From: Tenodera sinensis | Taxonomy: Eukaryota; Arthropoda; Insecta; Mantodea; Mantidae | NCBI GenBank assembly: GCA_030765045.1 | Contig: CM060967.1 | Coordinates: 124,141,412 to 124,205,411, forward strand | Direction: 5' to 3' | DNA length: 64,000 nt | In this document: positions 24,267 through 37,640 of the stretch, piece after piece | Position numbering within the stretch: position 1 is the stretch's first letter | Layout: every line of letters begins with the position of its first letter | Made by a program: the position numbers and the translations under genes | Notes under the pieces: generated by a model | The model's database searches: none | What the model was told of the DNA's origin: nothing | The model's input: only the letters and a program-made list of their open reading frames with translations

Positions 24267-24838
24267 GTATGCACCGGAAATCCTTGGAAGCAGCCGAACA
24301 GCTGAAGGACGATAACTGCAGTTCGGATAAGGAGGAACAACACGAAACGTCATCGATGACAACGGACAAGAGCGACAACACAACCACAACCAACAACTCC
24401 GGCAGCGGGAACATCAACAACAACAATAATAATAATAACAATAATACCACTCAACAGCAACAACCGCTCAACAACAATCTTCAGCAGCAGCAACCCTCGC
24501 AAACAGCGGCCGAGAACAGCAACAAGGATCTGCATCAGTTGAGGCTGATGGATCCTGGGGGCGGTCTGCCAGACCCCGAGGAGTTCCGGAACAACAGCAT
24601 TGCCTGCCTCCGTGCCAAGGCTCAGGAACACAGTGCCAAGATCCTGAGCCTTAGCGCGGATGCTGCCGTGTCCGCCATCATGCTCAACCGAAACAGAGCT
24701 GCCAACCTCGTCAATGGAAATAATAATAATAACAACAATAATAACAACAACAGCAGTAGCTGTGGTGACGCAAACAGCCTTCAGCAGCAAGGTGACATCA
24801 TCCTCACGTCTTCGGACACGTCATCCTCTATGTTCTGA
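24267..24838 (+). CDS. Vsx: Vsx-type homeobox gene, terminal coding exon (end of CVC, poly-N/Q, OAR-like motif)
   Basis: The acceptor CTTTCAG precedes GT ATG CAC; the G left over from the upstream exon completes Gly, giving WLLG-MHRKSLEAAEQLK, an unbroken CVC end. With the upstream exon it gives 249 codons, open throughout, ending at TGA 24836-24838. After CVC the order is: an acidic Ser/Thr-rich stretch; poly-Asn near 24411-24445; Gln-rich blocks QQQQP and LQQQQ; DPEEF followed by NNSIACLRAKAQEHSAK, which resembles the OAR motif of paired-like proteins (about 24585-24650); a second poly-Asn run near 24716-24750; and a Ser/Thr-rich C-terminus ending SSSMF. The ATG at 24242 lies upstream of the acceptor and is not a start. 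The homopolymer tracts are AAC/AAT repeats and may vary in length between alleles. Known role: transcription factor, with OAR often modulating activity. Confidence 0.94.
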
Positions 24839-25925
24839 CGTCAGAACCATAGCGATGGTAACACTGTTAGTTTCTGAGTGATGCATAATGTGGTTCATTT
24901 TGTGCATTATGAGCACCAGAAGCATAGAGGATCGAACTCAAAACTACCAAGAGGAAACAGAATATTTATTCTCATACTATTTAATGAACAATGTTATTCT
25001 ATAGAGCTCAGTTTTGACACCGAGTATAAATTTTGGAGAGAACTTGTATCTGCTATTCTTCATATTCTTGCATTGTCTCAGCATCACATGAATCTTCCTA
25101 ATTAATATAATCTGGCATTTAGGACATTATCTATAAGCTAATAATTATTTTACACTTTCTATCCCTTTCGTAAATCTGTACAGGACTTTTAGATGAAAGT
25201 AGGGGAGTGTGAAAATTATTAGACTCGAGGCAATTCACTTTCAAGGTTATGACCCCAAGATATTGCAGCCTTAGTATGATAAATGCTTGTAGTACTTACC
25301 TTCTACCATTCAAAATTAGAATGTCTGTATGAAACGGCACAGAGTCAACTTTTTATCTTGAACTATTGTATATCCGGGCATATTATTTTCTTTGTAGAAA
25401 TGTTGGCACATTTATTTTAACTTTGGTAAAATTTCTTCCCGAAGTATTTTCTCTGTAAACTCAACACTATATCTGGAAACTAAATGTTAGATATAGTATT
25501 GATGGAGGAGCAATCACAATGAAAAGTACCTGATACACAATTGCGTACGTGTAGATTTGATTTTAGACATTTGTAAATTATTTTCGTACTCAAAGCTTAC
25601 TAAACTGAATTTGATGTCCACATCTCTGTATATAGGATACATTCACAAAAAAGCGTACAGTTTATAGGCAAAAATATAATTTTTTCAAGACTATTTCGGT
25701 GATTTCATCGTGTGTATATTTAGCGTTTAGAATTCCAAGGCCATTGGAACATAAATCCCCTAATTTGGACGAAATATTGTGACAAATTTGTCAACGATTA
25801 TGCTTTAATTCATCAAAAACGCTATATTGTGGTAAAAGGAATATTTTTGTTAGGTTATTTAAAAAACTGAATTGTATTTATAATAGTACGCATCATTCAA
25901 TAAACCTTCATTAAATAAAAATGTT
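24839..25925 (+). other. Probable Vsx 3' UTR
   Basis: This is unique AT-rich sequence after the stop codon, with no recognised repeat. Its right edge is set by two AATAAA signals. Transcript data are needed to confirm the end. Confidence 0.5.
25899..25919 (+). terminator. Candidate poly(A) signals for Vsx
   Basis: AATAAA occurs at 25899-25904 and again at 25914-25919, about 1.07 kb after the stop. These are the first closely clustered canonical signals on this strand. A TTTT-rich stretch lies downstream. More AATAAA motifs near 26540-26555 belong to the tail of a LINE remnant. Confidence 0.4.
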
Positions 25926-26101
25926 TTATCACCAGTTTTCCTGCATCATTGTTTCCAGAAAAACTCATACAGTATGACGATCAGTTATAAAGTTTAGATA
26001 AAGATGATCGATATAATATATGGCCAATAAGGTTTTTGTACTACCATCAGTTAATTTTTTTTTTTTTTTTTTTCTGATTTAGCTTAAATTTAGCGCACGA
26101 G

Positions 26102-26560
26102 ACCGAAACCCTCGCACATTTACTTTATTTCTTCGCGAAGGGGGAACTTCTTAGAAACAATAATCACACAGTGTGGACGGCGATTGCTGATTCATTCAGA
26201 GCCACAAATAAATATGAGATCTACGAAGAAGTTTGTTCCTCTCTCTTCAGCTCCATGAAAAGAGTAGACATAGTTGTCGTTCACAGACAAGATAAAGTCT
26301 ACAATCTGCTTTGAAAAAAGATAGACCAAATTAAGGAAGTTGATAAGTGAAACATTCTGCACTAAAAGTCTTGCAATCCCAAATTTCAAATTGGGAATTG
26401 ATTTGTCTATCATTTGGTGATCGTGGCGTGCTGTTACTAAATTTACTGTTGCTCTGTTCCAACTTTGGAATTACAACTAAATATTTTAGATTATTCGTGA
26501 CTTTTTGTACATGATATAATTATTTATATATTGCACTAAAATAAATAAATAAATTCTAAA
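26102..26560 (+). pseudogene. LINE ORF2 C-terminal remnant (restriction-like endonuclease type)
   Basis: An open stretch to TGA 26312-26314 reads TETLAHLLYFFAKGELLRNN, TAIADSFRA, YEEV, KRVDIVVVHRQDK. This pattern, ETLAH...G.LLRNN.H..V...IA followed by R.DIV, is the C-terminal zinc-knuckle and endonuclease region I associate with insect LINEs of the R2-like group. After the stop, further relics (KIDQIKEVDK, LSFGDRGVLLL in other frames) are followed by an AATAAATAAATAAA tail. It is broken by stops and a deletion in the endonuclease core. It lies just beyond the probable Vsx poly(A) site. Confidence 0.7.
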
Positions 26561-28375
26561 ATGGTTAGCTGTCCTATTTACAAATATTATAGTACTTTTG
26601 TACATTATTACACCTTACTTGTCAAATATCCTTACATGATACATTTTTAACGTGTCTTATTCATGTTTAAAATTGTCTTTTCCTGCAAAGTTATTAGGAG
26701 GTTATGTGTTTATGATAGCCCTAAAATAGGACAGCTATCCAACTACTGGATTTTCTCTCTTAATATAGCTCCAAAAGTTAAAAACAGATTAAAGTCTTTT
26801 AAGTATTTTGTTGATGATTTGCAAATTAATGAAGTTGTAACCTCTGAAATTCAGGTGTGCTGAGACAATCGTTTTTTATGGAAGAGTATCAGAGTAATAA
26901 ATTCTCTAAAACTGGAGATCAGAATGAAAATTAGTTAAAGAAGAAAGACTAGCAAAAGCTCAAAGTGGGCAGATGGTTCCATACTGTTTGTTTACAGTTT
27001 CATTGGCAGTTAACTACTTACTTACTAGAACAGAAAGTTTCCTTTTCCTTAGGTTTGAACTACAAATCACAGTCAAACTTAAGAATACAAGGTTAAGAAC
27101 TGCTACCTTGATATGTTTGTGCAATTAATTTCGAAAGCATTTACGTGTGTATATAAAATGTAATTTTCAAGTGGATAAAACCGACGTTCCTGAGAGGAAG
27201 TGGAACTACTACTTCTTTTTTTTTTTTTTCTTTGTACAGTCGGAATAGAAATTAAAAGTGACATCGAGCCTATGTGTGAGTTTATGTAATTTATGTTATT
27301 TGTACAGTACAAGACAAGAACAATTTCTCATTCATATTGTGATTTCAATTCTTAAAGTTTAGAATAAAAAGGCAGGGGGTCACAGAAAAAAATATTTAAA
27401 CGATTTTAAAGACTGGTGGAAAATATAAGATAGATAATCAGAATGAGCATGTAGATTTCTGATCGAATCATGATGTTCAGTGTTGTCGAACTATCTCATC
27501 CAAAATAAACGAAAATGAAATCTATATATACTTTTTATTTTAATCTTTTTTTAAAATCATGATTGTTTCTTTAGCTAAAATATTAATCTATAACTTTTTA
27601 CCTAAAATATACTTCTAAAATGCTAAACGCTATACAACTTTATCTAATTCTCAAGCTCTGTTTAACTGGATTACATCACTTCATTTCTAAACAATTCAAC
27701 AGCTCTGGGTTTATTTTAAAACTAAATAATTTAATTTTAACTGAATTTCATTGATTTCGATATTACTGAACAAACTTTGAATCAGATTATCTATTACTCT
27801 AATCAACGATAGAGGCAGTTCCTTTGATGGATAAATTATTATCGAAAATCATACATCGAAAACTAGCTAGACATCTAATTTCTTCATACTTGGATTAAAA
27901 GCAGTTTATGAAACATTTATTCAAGCTCTTAGCAAAACGGTGCATTAGTTTGCATTTCTCGTTTGCTTACCTTTAAGGAAGATATTTTTTCACTCAAACT
28001 GCATTTAATTTGGAAGATTCTAAAGCTTCCACCAAGATTCCAAACCGAAAACACTCTCTGGTAAGTGACAATATTCTGAGTATTCTAGGTCTTTTGCCTT
28101 TATGAGGAATTAAATAACTTGATGCATTCATAAAGTGGGATACAGTTGTTTTGGACATGTAAACAAAATTAACATAAACATTGTGGTTACAGGTGATATG
28201 TTTTTAAACAACTTCGATAAATTAACGACAACAATCTAATTGTTGCAAAAATTAAGACTATTGCTTCAAAATTGTAATATGGCCATAGTTCCCTCATACG
28301 TCGATTGTTGGATTTTTAAATCATGTTTATGTTCCATATAAATGCCGTCTTTGACATTTAAAATCATATCGGCGG
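26561..28375. other. Unassigned AT-rich intergenic sequence
   Basis: Nothing recognised apart from a short T-run near 27215-27230. Confidence 0.4.
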
Positions 28376-28620
28376 CTTTTTACCTTTGAAACAATTGCTA
28401 AATAGTAATGATCACTCGTTTACAATATTGTCACTCTTTTGGTAGATTTAGTTTTGGTTGTTGTACTAAATTCACACACACGCGCGCGCGCACACGCGCA
28501 CGTGCACGCACACAAACATAAACACACACACACACACACTGTAAACTCTTTTAGAGGTTATGATTCACAGAGGAAAAACTCACATCCATTCTTCCAGACT
28601 CTGTGGAGAGCAAGAAATAA
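28376..28620 (-). mobile_element. SINE-like repeat, family E, with CA/CG microsatellite
   Basis: Shares TTTGAAACAATTGCT, TTTTGGTTGTT, AAATTCACACAC and GAGGAAAAACTCACA with the copy near 56.7 kb. The CA/CG tract is at about 28476-28540. Confidence 0.55.
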
Positions 28621-29639
28621 TCCTCACGGAGGCAGTCAATATCTGGATAACGCACTTTCGAAGCGTTCTCTAAACAGAGCTCCTATATACAATGCAACAG
28701 CCGAATTACAGGAATATCCAATTAATGCTATACCGGTATTTCGTGACCGTATGTACAAACAGACCCGTTTTTAAGCTTTGGCGATTCCAAGTGAGTAATT
28801 TTAGTGTTTTACGTAGAGTTTGGGTGGTAGTTGACCACCTTGTATTACAAATTCAAATTTCGCAGATCATTCTTTGACAGTTGGTCGATTTTGCTGAGCA
28901 TTTTTCTGAACTTCTCACAGTGAATGAAATTTAAACTAAAGACATGCCTAACAAAACATTTCTGTTTTGAGTTAAAATAAAACAACAACAAAACGAAGGG
29001 AAAATAGAATTCATAATTGTAACTCATCCTACAAACACTATAACACGCAATTCTTAACCTGTCAACTCCAAATAAAATATTAAGTGTACAACCTCCAAAT
29101 TTAGCCACACTGGGAAATGAATTAGTTGTTAACTAAATTTTTGGTTATTATTTTTCACGTTTTCAAAATGTTCCTTGTGATAAACAAGTACAGATTTCTC
29201 GCTCAACATTTAATACCTGCACCGCGAAACCCTAATAGGAAATCTGATATGAGATGTTTGAAAAAGGTCTTTTCGTTTGGCTGTAAAAAGTTCTGAAGAC
29301 ACTCATATCTAGCTTTTCCTCATTCTCTTGCACTAAATATTACATAAAACATTTAATTGGACAATCAATATGGATTTTATTAAAGAAAGCCCAAATCAGT
29401 TTATTTTTTTCAAAATTTCTCCACCAATTCGAAAACTTCAGAAAAAATTGTTGAGATTTGCATCACGTGTTACAAAAGGTTTCTTGAAAACAAAGTACTG
29501 GGGAAAAACACTTGACAAATTGAGTATCAAGCAAAACACATGCGCGCCAACCTTTAAGGTTTTAAACAATTGCACATCAGCAATGGTGTTCACTCGTTTA
29601 CGGTTTGTGTAACATTGGGTTTGTTTACATTGGGTTTTC
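28621..29639. other. Unassigned AT-rich sequence
   Basis: No repeat family or coding signal recognised. Confidence 0.4.
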
Positions 29640-29775
29640 TTTATTAAATTCATACTTCCACACTCAAGGGAGAATGAGGAATAATCCTAGTTAAAGAAAA
29701 CTTCCCACCGTTTAGCCAGGAATCGAGCCCGAGACTTCTGTATTTTGAAAGCTACGTGTAATCAGTTCTCTGCAA
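29640..29775 (-). mobile_element. SINE-like repeat, family E, tRNA-like end
   Basis: TTATTAAATTCATAC, AAACTTCCCACCGTTTAGCC and AGGAATCGAGCCCGAGACTTC; the last is a reverse box B (GGCTCGATTCCT). The same order occurs at 56.7 kb. Confidence 0.55.
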
Positions 29776-30029
29776 ATGTTTACTAAATCATGTTTACAAT
29801 CTTTCTCGAAACGCCTTATTTTTTCATTTTGCTGAAAAATCCATAAGAGTTGTCCATTTCCAAAGCTCATTGAATTCACTCAGTCATAATTATTCAACTA
29901 ATTGTCCATTCTTCTCAATGATTGAAAAACTTCCACAACTCTTTGCTCAATACTGGCTGTTGTTCCAAAACTCAACAATGTCAACAATTTTCGTAATTTA
30001 AACAAAATATAGATGCTTATGATTTCTAC

Positions 30030-30339
30030 GACCGCTTCCGTAGCGCAGTGGTAGCGCGCCTACCTGTGGTGCGGAGGACTCGGGTTCGATCCCCGTTACC
30101 GGCGTACGGGAGCACTCAGCCTCGTTAGACCCTGGAGTGGCCAATTGAGGAGCTACTTGTTAAACAGGGAGTGGCCCCAGGTCGCGAAGGCCGCATAACC
30201 GGTAAGGAGGGCTCGGGGCGCTGACCACGTCCCACCCTCCGGTACTGCATCCCAATCATGACACCTGTAGTGGGTAAAGGTGCGGCATACAGCGGTCGGT
30301 CGGTAAGCCTTGGACCACGAAGGGCTGTCGCGCTAGGGG
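30030..30339 (+). mobile_element. tRNA-derived SINE, family B, full length
   Basis: The tRNA-like head GCTTCCGTAGCGCAGTGGTA (box A) and GGGTTCGATCCC (box B) is followed by a GC-rich body ending CCACGAAGGGCTGTCGCGCT. A perfect 13-bp target duplication, TTATGATTTCTAC, flanks it at 30017-30029 and 30340-30352. The perfect duplication and high GC against AT-rich surroundings suggest a recent insertion. Confidence 0.92.
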
Positions 30340-30352
30340 TTATGATTTCTAC

Positions 30353-33300
30353 AAGTGCTGTGAAATTAGTATAATATATTTGTGTCAGTATGTAACAGTA
30401 TTTCTAACCTTCTTTCTCATTCCGAAGCACAACACAACAAAATATTTTGCAAAGTGGACTTTTAAAAGCTTTGGGAACGGGTGACTGATACAGGTGGATT
30501 GTGTTGATTAGATACAATGTATTTCTGAAAATGAATGTAACACGTTACCAAAACACTGGAGTTGAGTATTATGTTCATCGTTTGAATATCATTTCCCTAG
30601 AGGGGCATCATCTTGATCAGATGAGAGAACATCTTGGTCTGTTTATACTCTCCATAACGGTGAAGAAAGTTGTTTGGAATCCTCTCTGAATTCTCTTCGG
30701 ATACTTTTCTTGAGTTCAACAAACTTTCTAGAGTTACCCAAGGGAATTACTGTACACACAAGACGGAATAGATTGTTGAACTCAAAGGAAACATCCGCAG
30801 GGTTACAGAGACAACTCCAACTGATTTGTTGGACCACAGTGGAGAGTATGATTGTGTTAGATATGGTGGAGGAAGCAGTATCGTAAGTTTATCTTTAGGT
30901 GATATTCCAAGATTTCCTTCAAATTTTCCCCAAACTGATGATTGCTCAAATAGATTTGGGGAAGATTTTCCAAATTCATTGAATAAACGTCCAATCAAAG
31001 ACAGAACCCAAATATCCTCCTCAATACGGTACTCATCTAAGGCACGATAATCCTAAATTCCAGTATTTTGGTTACCTAAATAATGCTGTATTTAATGAAT
31101 GCGATTCATGCATTCCTAGAAATATATGTTTGAATCGTATCTCATCAAATTGGACCACTTCGTATTACTCAGATTCTTGGCCAGTTTTAAAATTAATCCT
31201 TTTGAATAGCATAGAAAGCTATGAAGCTATGCACAGAAACATCTTTACTTTTATTGCATTTAAATTAAGCATTACAGAGACTCTCACATTAAAATATTAA
31301 TTATATGTACTTATTGAATCCTAAAACAACTTCCCACATTCTTGGGTTGCCAAATTTGACACAATAAAAAAGGAACATGTTAATCACAATATTAATAGCC
31401 ATTAGACAAAAATTTAAGATTGGATTTAACAAGTTAATACAAGATCAAAATGTTCTCATTTGGTTCACTAACGGTCATTTGTTTATACTCGTTCATTCGG
31501 TGACTGGATTACTTTGAGAAAAGACGCAAGACAAATTCGTATAATTTTATTAAGACTAATTTATTCATATGTTTTCATAAAGGCAAAAGGACTATCTGCT
31601 CAGTTCCTCCATCAGGAACATGTAGTGTAACTCGGTAGATGTTCCAAAAATTAGTTATGTGAAAATGAAACAATGTTATATCACCTTCGCAATATTTCTG
31701 GTTTGGAGGTTTCAATATAATTTAACTCTTTGTTAAAATGTTTTGAGTAGTTGTTGATTTTAAGTCAAATGCATCCTTCTCTCTGCTTTTATACAATCGA
31801 TGTAGTATTTATGTTTATCGAAATAACGACTATATTGCTACGTTTCAATTTCCAGAATACGCTTGGTCTTCAATATCACTTATGCAGATAAGAGAGAAAA
31901 AATATCTTCAAATAAACTAACTTCAGAGGTCATACATGTACCAAAGTTTCATTCTTGGACCGTCATGCAGCTTGGGATGTTATTTTCTTTAGAATGAAAC
32001 CTTGTATGACCGCAAACTAAGGCTTTTAAAACACATATAAACATCACGAAGGACAAACTATGAATGAAAATATTTTAATATTTCCTTTTATATGTACCTT
32101 GAGGGGTAATATTGTTTAACTCATTTAAATTTGTTAACTATATTGTATATCTTTTATATTTCTCTTTCATCTGTGGTCTTTATGCATTCCGAAACGAAAA
32201 AGCAGGCCTGTTTACTTAAACGAAGAACCAGATAAACATTTGTTGTGTACTACCAGTCGGAACTCGTGTATTCGGTAATAATACTACTACTACTACCTAT
32301 ATAATAAACTAGTGTACATGTATTTAAATGTGAAAAAGTCTAAATAAACTTATAGTCTAGATTGTGGATGGCTGAAAAACATTTTTCAACCACAAACCGA
32401 ATGTGTTGTCTGTTAATTTCTTACACCTGTTAATTATCCCATATCCTTCATGTGATGCATATAATCTTTTTGGGAGATAGTGCGATTTGATGGTATTTCA
32501 GATTATGTTCACATTTCCGGTAAATAAGTTATCCCGTACTCACTTCTACCAACTCATCCTATATTACTTACTACGCCGCTAGCAGTTAAACTTAACAATA
32601 TTTTGATTAATTCAAACATAAAATATAACTAAATCACCTTGTTGATTTTGCCACCTCAATAACTGTCCTCTGATTTATATTACATATGTTATAATTTAAA
32701 AGAATAAAGCACTGGAATCAGTCCAAATTTCCTGTAATGACGATCCAAGATATGCAGAGAGCCAGTGAATCAAGATAAACAGAGTAGGCCATGCTCAAAT
32801 CAATACTTACCCATAGAAATCATGGCAGCTAACTAGAACGAGTATGTTGATTCTGAAATCGAAGAAAATTGCAAAATAGGCTGTACTTCTGTCATACCTA
32901 AAAAATCTAAAGAGAGATGCAAAAGATCCTATAGTTAATATACGCTAATTAAGTTCAATCATCAAGACACCATGGAAATATGAATATTATGTTTCAAGGT
33001 TAGTATTTTACATTTTTTCATACGCCATATTAAATTACTAATTATCTCCCAAAAAATTGTATGCAACACCCGTGTGTTATGTGTTTTTACTGATCCTCGC
33101 TCCACTAAAAATCACTTACCATCCTTATATCGCAGTATACTATATTTTAAGATCTAGAAACCTAGGAGCGCATTTAATGTGCATGTGTCTAAAAACCAAT
33201 TTCGTTAAACAGGATTCATAGTAACCTCTAGATTTTCCAAATAGTAGTTTAGTTCCTTTACAGTTGTAGCTTTGACCATCGCACTTATTCGATCAATGAA

Positions 33301-36300
33301 CAGTTGAACACTGGAATTGCCAGTTAACAAGAAAATACACACAGAAAGATATAGGGGAAACAGCTAATCGGCAGTTCCCAAGACATTGCACTAATCTGCA
33401 GTGGACATTATATCAAAAAGCAGCACTCCCAACCTACATAATAAAAGCATTATTTCTAACCTCAAATATCACAGAGTTAAAGCAACATGCTTTCAAACGA
33501 TAATAATGCTTGATCATCGTTACCATACGTTGCATTATGAACCTACTCAACTTCGGCAAATCTTGTTCTGCAACAATACTTTTGGATAAAATCACTTCCG
33601 AACACTAAATATTGTAATATATTTAATACACAAAAATAACAGCAATAACTATAACTGCATATAATGCTCTAAAACAATTCAAGACAAAACCACGCACACA
33701 CGAGCAATACAGTGACGTCCACAGATTAATACGCGTCTTAACAGAATCTTGTTTTAAAATCTATCGGTTGCCTTTCCTGCAACGGGTTACAAATTAGGGC
33801 TTCTGTGGCAACATAACGGATGCAGTAACACCAACTATGGCCGTAGCATTGCCATGGTTTTATTTGACGAACAGTTGGCGGTATAGGTCGCGCGTTACTT
33901 CTTGACGAATGAAAATTTTATATGAAAGGTTGAATGCGAGTCTCTACTCAGCTTTTGCGGGAACGAGAGAGAGGAGGTACAGTCTGCAGTGAGATGACGC
34001 GCATGCTTCTGAGCTGAAGTAGTACAACACTACAAATCAATTTATGACACTTGCAGTAATATCAGCCACACGTATTATACACTATACCTCTATAACTGTT
34101 TCCACTTAACTTTCTTGCATTTATTCTATTCCCGACATCTCTCCCTCGTCTGAATTGCTATTTTTGTTGCATGCATACATACATCCGTACCGCACAAAAC
34201 TTCTGCAGTCGACTGTATACACAAACGCGACAGAGGAAAACAGGTGTCTGTTATCGTAGCATAAACATTTGCTGACCTGTTTATTAAGGGTAGGCTCACT
34301 CATTGGATTTCTGCTCAAGGTCATTCGTCAAGAACGAACGCGCAACCTATACTAATATAACGTAACAGATGGAATATCACCAAATGTAAGCAGATCGCAC
34401 CATTATGGGGGGAAAATGTCAGTTGGTTTTGGGGGTATTCCAGTTAGCTGTTTCCCCTATAAACAGAGCACAGAATTGCATCTGGTAAGAACAAATGGTT
34501 CATCCCGTTCCTTCATTCCTGGATCTCGTATTCTTTTATCAGAGGTTACCATTTCCAACCGTGAATCCTGCAGTACCAGATGAATCAGCTGTACCAAATT
34601 TCTGCATATGCCTAACTGCAGTTTATAGTCTTGCATGAAAATATCACCCATTTTATAATAAAAGCGTCTACAAGGAACGCCATTTACCTATCGGGTCTTC
34701 AGATTTACTTAGCCTTTCCCGCCACTCCAAGGTCTGTTCATGGCGTCAGAATCTTGAACCGAGTTTATCACCGGTGGCAGAGATTAGCGAAAGATAAGTA
34801 GAAGGGCTTCAACACTTCACTGATATGGGACCTGTATCACACCTTTTAAGTATGTACATCAGTGAGCGTCTCGTAAACTTGCAACCTCAGCGTGTATAGC
34901 GATAGGTAACTCAAATAATTTGATGGTTTTCGTAGCGTAGAGTGCCTCGGCTTTAATGACAGAACAGAAAAGCGTGTTCATACTCTTTACAGTGATAAAT
35001 GAAGACTGGGCTACACAGAATGAATAAGAAAACATGCAAAAGCAAAATAATAGTGTTTTAATGAAACCTACGAAACAGTCGTCCTTATATGAATAATATT
35101 GCTGAACCAATAATCACGTAGGTAATTCGTTTAAACTGATGGCGGCAAAGACCGAAGTATCTGAAGACCCGATATAGATATACTAGTGGAGAATTTTGGA
35201 AATATATCGAAAGTAAACAAACGCTCAGGCATAAAAAACTATCATCATTATAATTATCATTTGTGATGCAGTTTGGCAGGGAACACTTGAGCACAAATGG
35301 CGAACCTACCACATGTTTACATAGACAACATGGGATTTTAAAACGATGTTAAGCATCAGCGCAACTCAGCGAAATAAGTAACATGCAACATTATTAAAAA
35401 GGAATAATAAGGAAAGTGATATCAACTTCAACTCCAGACTAGGAGGAACTGTGCTATGTGATATATTGCTTTAAAATGTGCACCATTCAACAGAAAGGAA
35501 TAGATAATGTAACTCAGATTTATGTAGATTGTTAAATAATGAAGTAATTTTATCTCACACTATCAATAGCTAAACGTTGTTTTTGTCTTTGTAATGTTCC
35601 TTAACCCAGGTGTACCTGCTTTTGAAGTACTAGATGATAAATCCATGAGGCGTATCGGAAAGAATGTGAAACTGCCGAGCTGTTTACGTGAGCTTATTGC
35701 ACATACACGGCGAGACAGTGTGTGTACACTCTGTTCAGAAGCGATCATATCTTCAGGACAGTAACCTGTCATATCGGCCGGCCGAAGAGATCATTCATTT
35801 GCATTGCATTGTAGACTGTGCCCCAAGTTGCTAGTATTTCGCTGTTCTAGTAAACAAGATAACAAGCGATCACAGCCCTCAACAACCAGGTCGCTTTACC
35901 AGGTGGTAAATACACTTGCCTTCAATTGGCAAGTTCAGCATCAACACTTGTTTACAGAGAATATTGCAAGATCACAAGTACTTGCACCTTCCTTCGGTGC
36001 GTTCTTGAGTTGACGGTTTATTTACTAAAACTTTTTTGATTTGTCACTGTACGAGTACTAACTGGCTGCGTCACGTCATGGTGTAAGTTTTTAAACTCAC
36101 ATTACGAGTTAATTAATTTACCTGCTTCCGTTCTTTATGAAACGGGTGTACAATAATGTACAATAAATACTTTTTATGGTGAATCCTCCCTTTGATCCTT
36201 ATGTTACACAGTAGGTAATTTCTTGCAGCCCAGCTAGATGAAAAATCCTCTAATATATATCTACACCAAAGATTGTGAAATAACGTCACACTATTTTCTT

Positions 36301-37289
36301 AACCTACTGATAACTAGACCAGGCTCTTTTCCAGTCACATCCATTTACATGCCACTTATAACAACAATAATATTCATTACCTACATATCGAACAATAAGT
36401 ATCACTACTATCCACAACTATTATTAATAATCCAATCATTATTTCTACCATTTAAGTTCTACATTATAATTTTCAAACTGTTTATACTCCACACTCCCAT
36501 TTAGTTAACTGACAATGTCACTTCTTCTTTATTCTAAATAAAACTCCCCTATGATTGCAGAATATTTTACGAATTACTACTGATTTTGCCATTTTCAACT
36601 ACTTACATTGTATAAAGTCCTTCCTCCAAAGTCCTTCCATCATAATAAAATATGCATTTCATTCCTTTTCCCTTTACACAGAGGGCAAAATTCTTCTGAA
36701 ACCTTTTAATTTCCAAATTTCCAATTTAAACCATTTCGCTGATCTTTATGATACCTCTCAATATACCGGTCCGAGTTATTTAATAACTAATAGCTACATA
36801 AAACTTACGCCTTTAAATCATAGGCTATATAGCTATATAAAACATATATAACGAAATAGAGGTGAAGCTATTGCGCATGAAGATTCTTCACTCCCATGCC
36901 CCATATCAACCTCTTTGGAAAAGATATTCTGCGACACAGTCTATGACCAAAACAATGAGCTGTTATTTATAAAATATCGATTGACTGAGTTCTAATACTT
37001 GCTGGACACAATTTTCTTACTTTATACAATTATTTAACATACTCTGCCATACTCATACTTCTATAATAACAGCAAATTTAAAAGCAAGTTCTTCTTGATG
37101 TCTACAAGTTGCACCGACTTTACTATCAGCATAATCGCAAAATCGTATTAAGTTAAACAAGATTAATATTGTTTATGTACGAGCAGAGAATGCTTCCTCA
37201 TTAACTTCGAACATATAAATACATTTTCATAAACTTAAAGGGATTTGTGGAGTAATAAATAGTACATTTAAAAACAAAACTAGAAAAGA
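30353..37289. other. Long AT-rich stretch without recognised elements
   Basis: About 7 kb with no R copy, SINE or LINE that I can identify. Two GC-richer patches stand out: about 33700-34030 (CpG-containing) and about 35560-36020, which has a CTTGCCTTCAATTGGCAAG inverted repeat near 35918. Short frames show no family resemblance. Distal regulatory DNA is possible but unproven. Confidence 0.35.
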
Positions 37290-37640
37290 GACAAAATTGA
37301 GAGTTTACTCAGTAATGGTTCTGTCAGCACTAATTTATGGTAGCGAGGCACTGACCTAAAAACAAAACCTAAGAGCAAAGTCCAAAAAGTAGAAATTATG
37401 TTCTTACGTACAGTGCAGTGATAAGCAAGAGAATAACATGTTACTAAAGAATAGCTAGAGTTAAACCATTATGCACAATAATACAAGATCATAAGTGAAA
37501 AATGGGTAGACCATCTACAACAAAGTTCTGATAGCAGAATTACTAAATAAGTCTTAAACTATAAACCTTGAGGACAAGATCAAAGAAGCGTTGGAGAGAA
37601 AGTGGTTGTGAAACTGAACAGGTGTAGGCCGTGGAAAGGA
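37290..37640 (+). pseudogene. Decayed LINE reverse-transcriptase C-terminal fragment
   Basis: Broken frames read ETKLRVYSVMVLSALIYGSE, then KNG and DKIKEALERKW, in the order seen in common insect LINEs (K..VY..M....L.YGSE.......W....). Several stops and shifts are present. The clade is uncertain (RTE/CR1-like). Confidence 0.5.

Noticed and set aside
30030..30103. tRNA gene (clear box A and box B)
   Set aside because: It is the head of a SINE: a SINE body follows and a 13-bp target duplication flanks the whole 310 bp.
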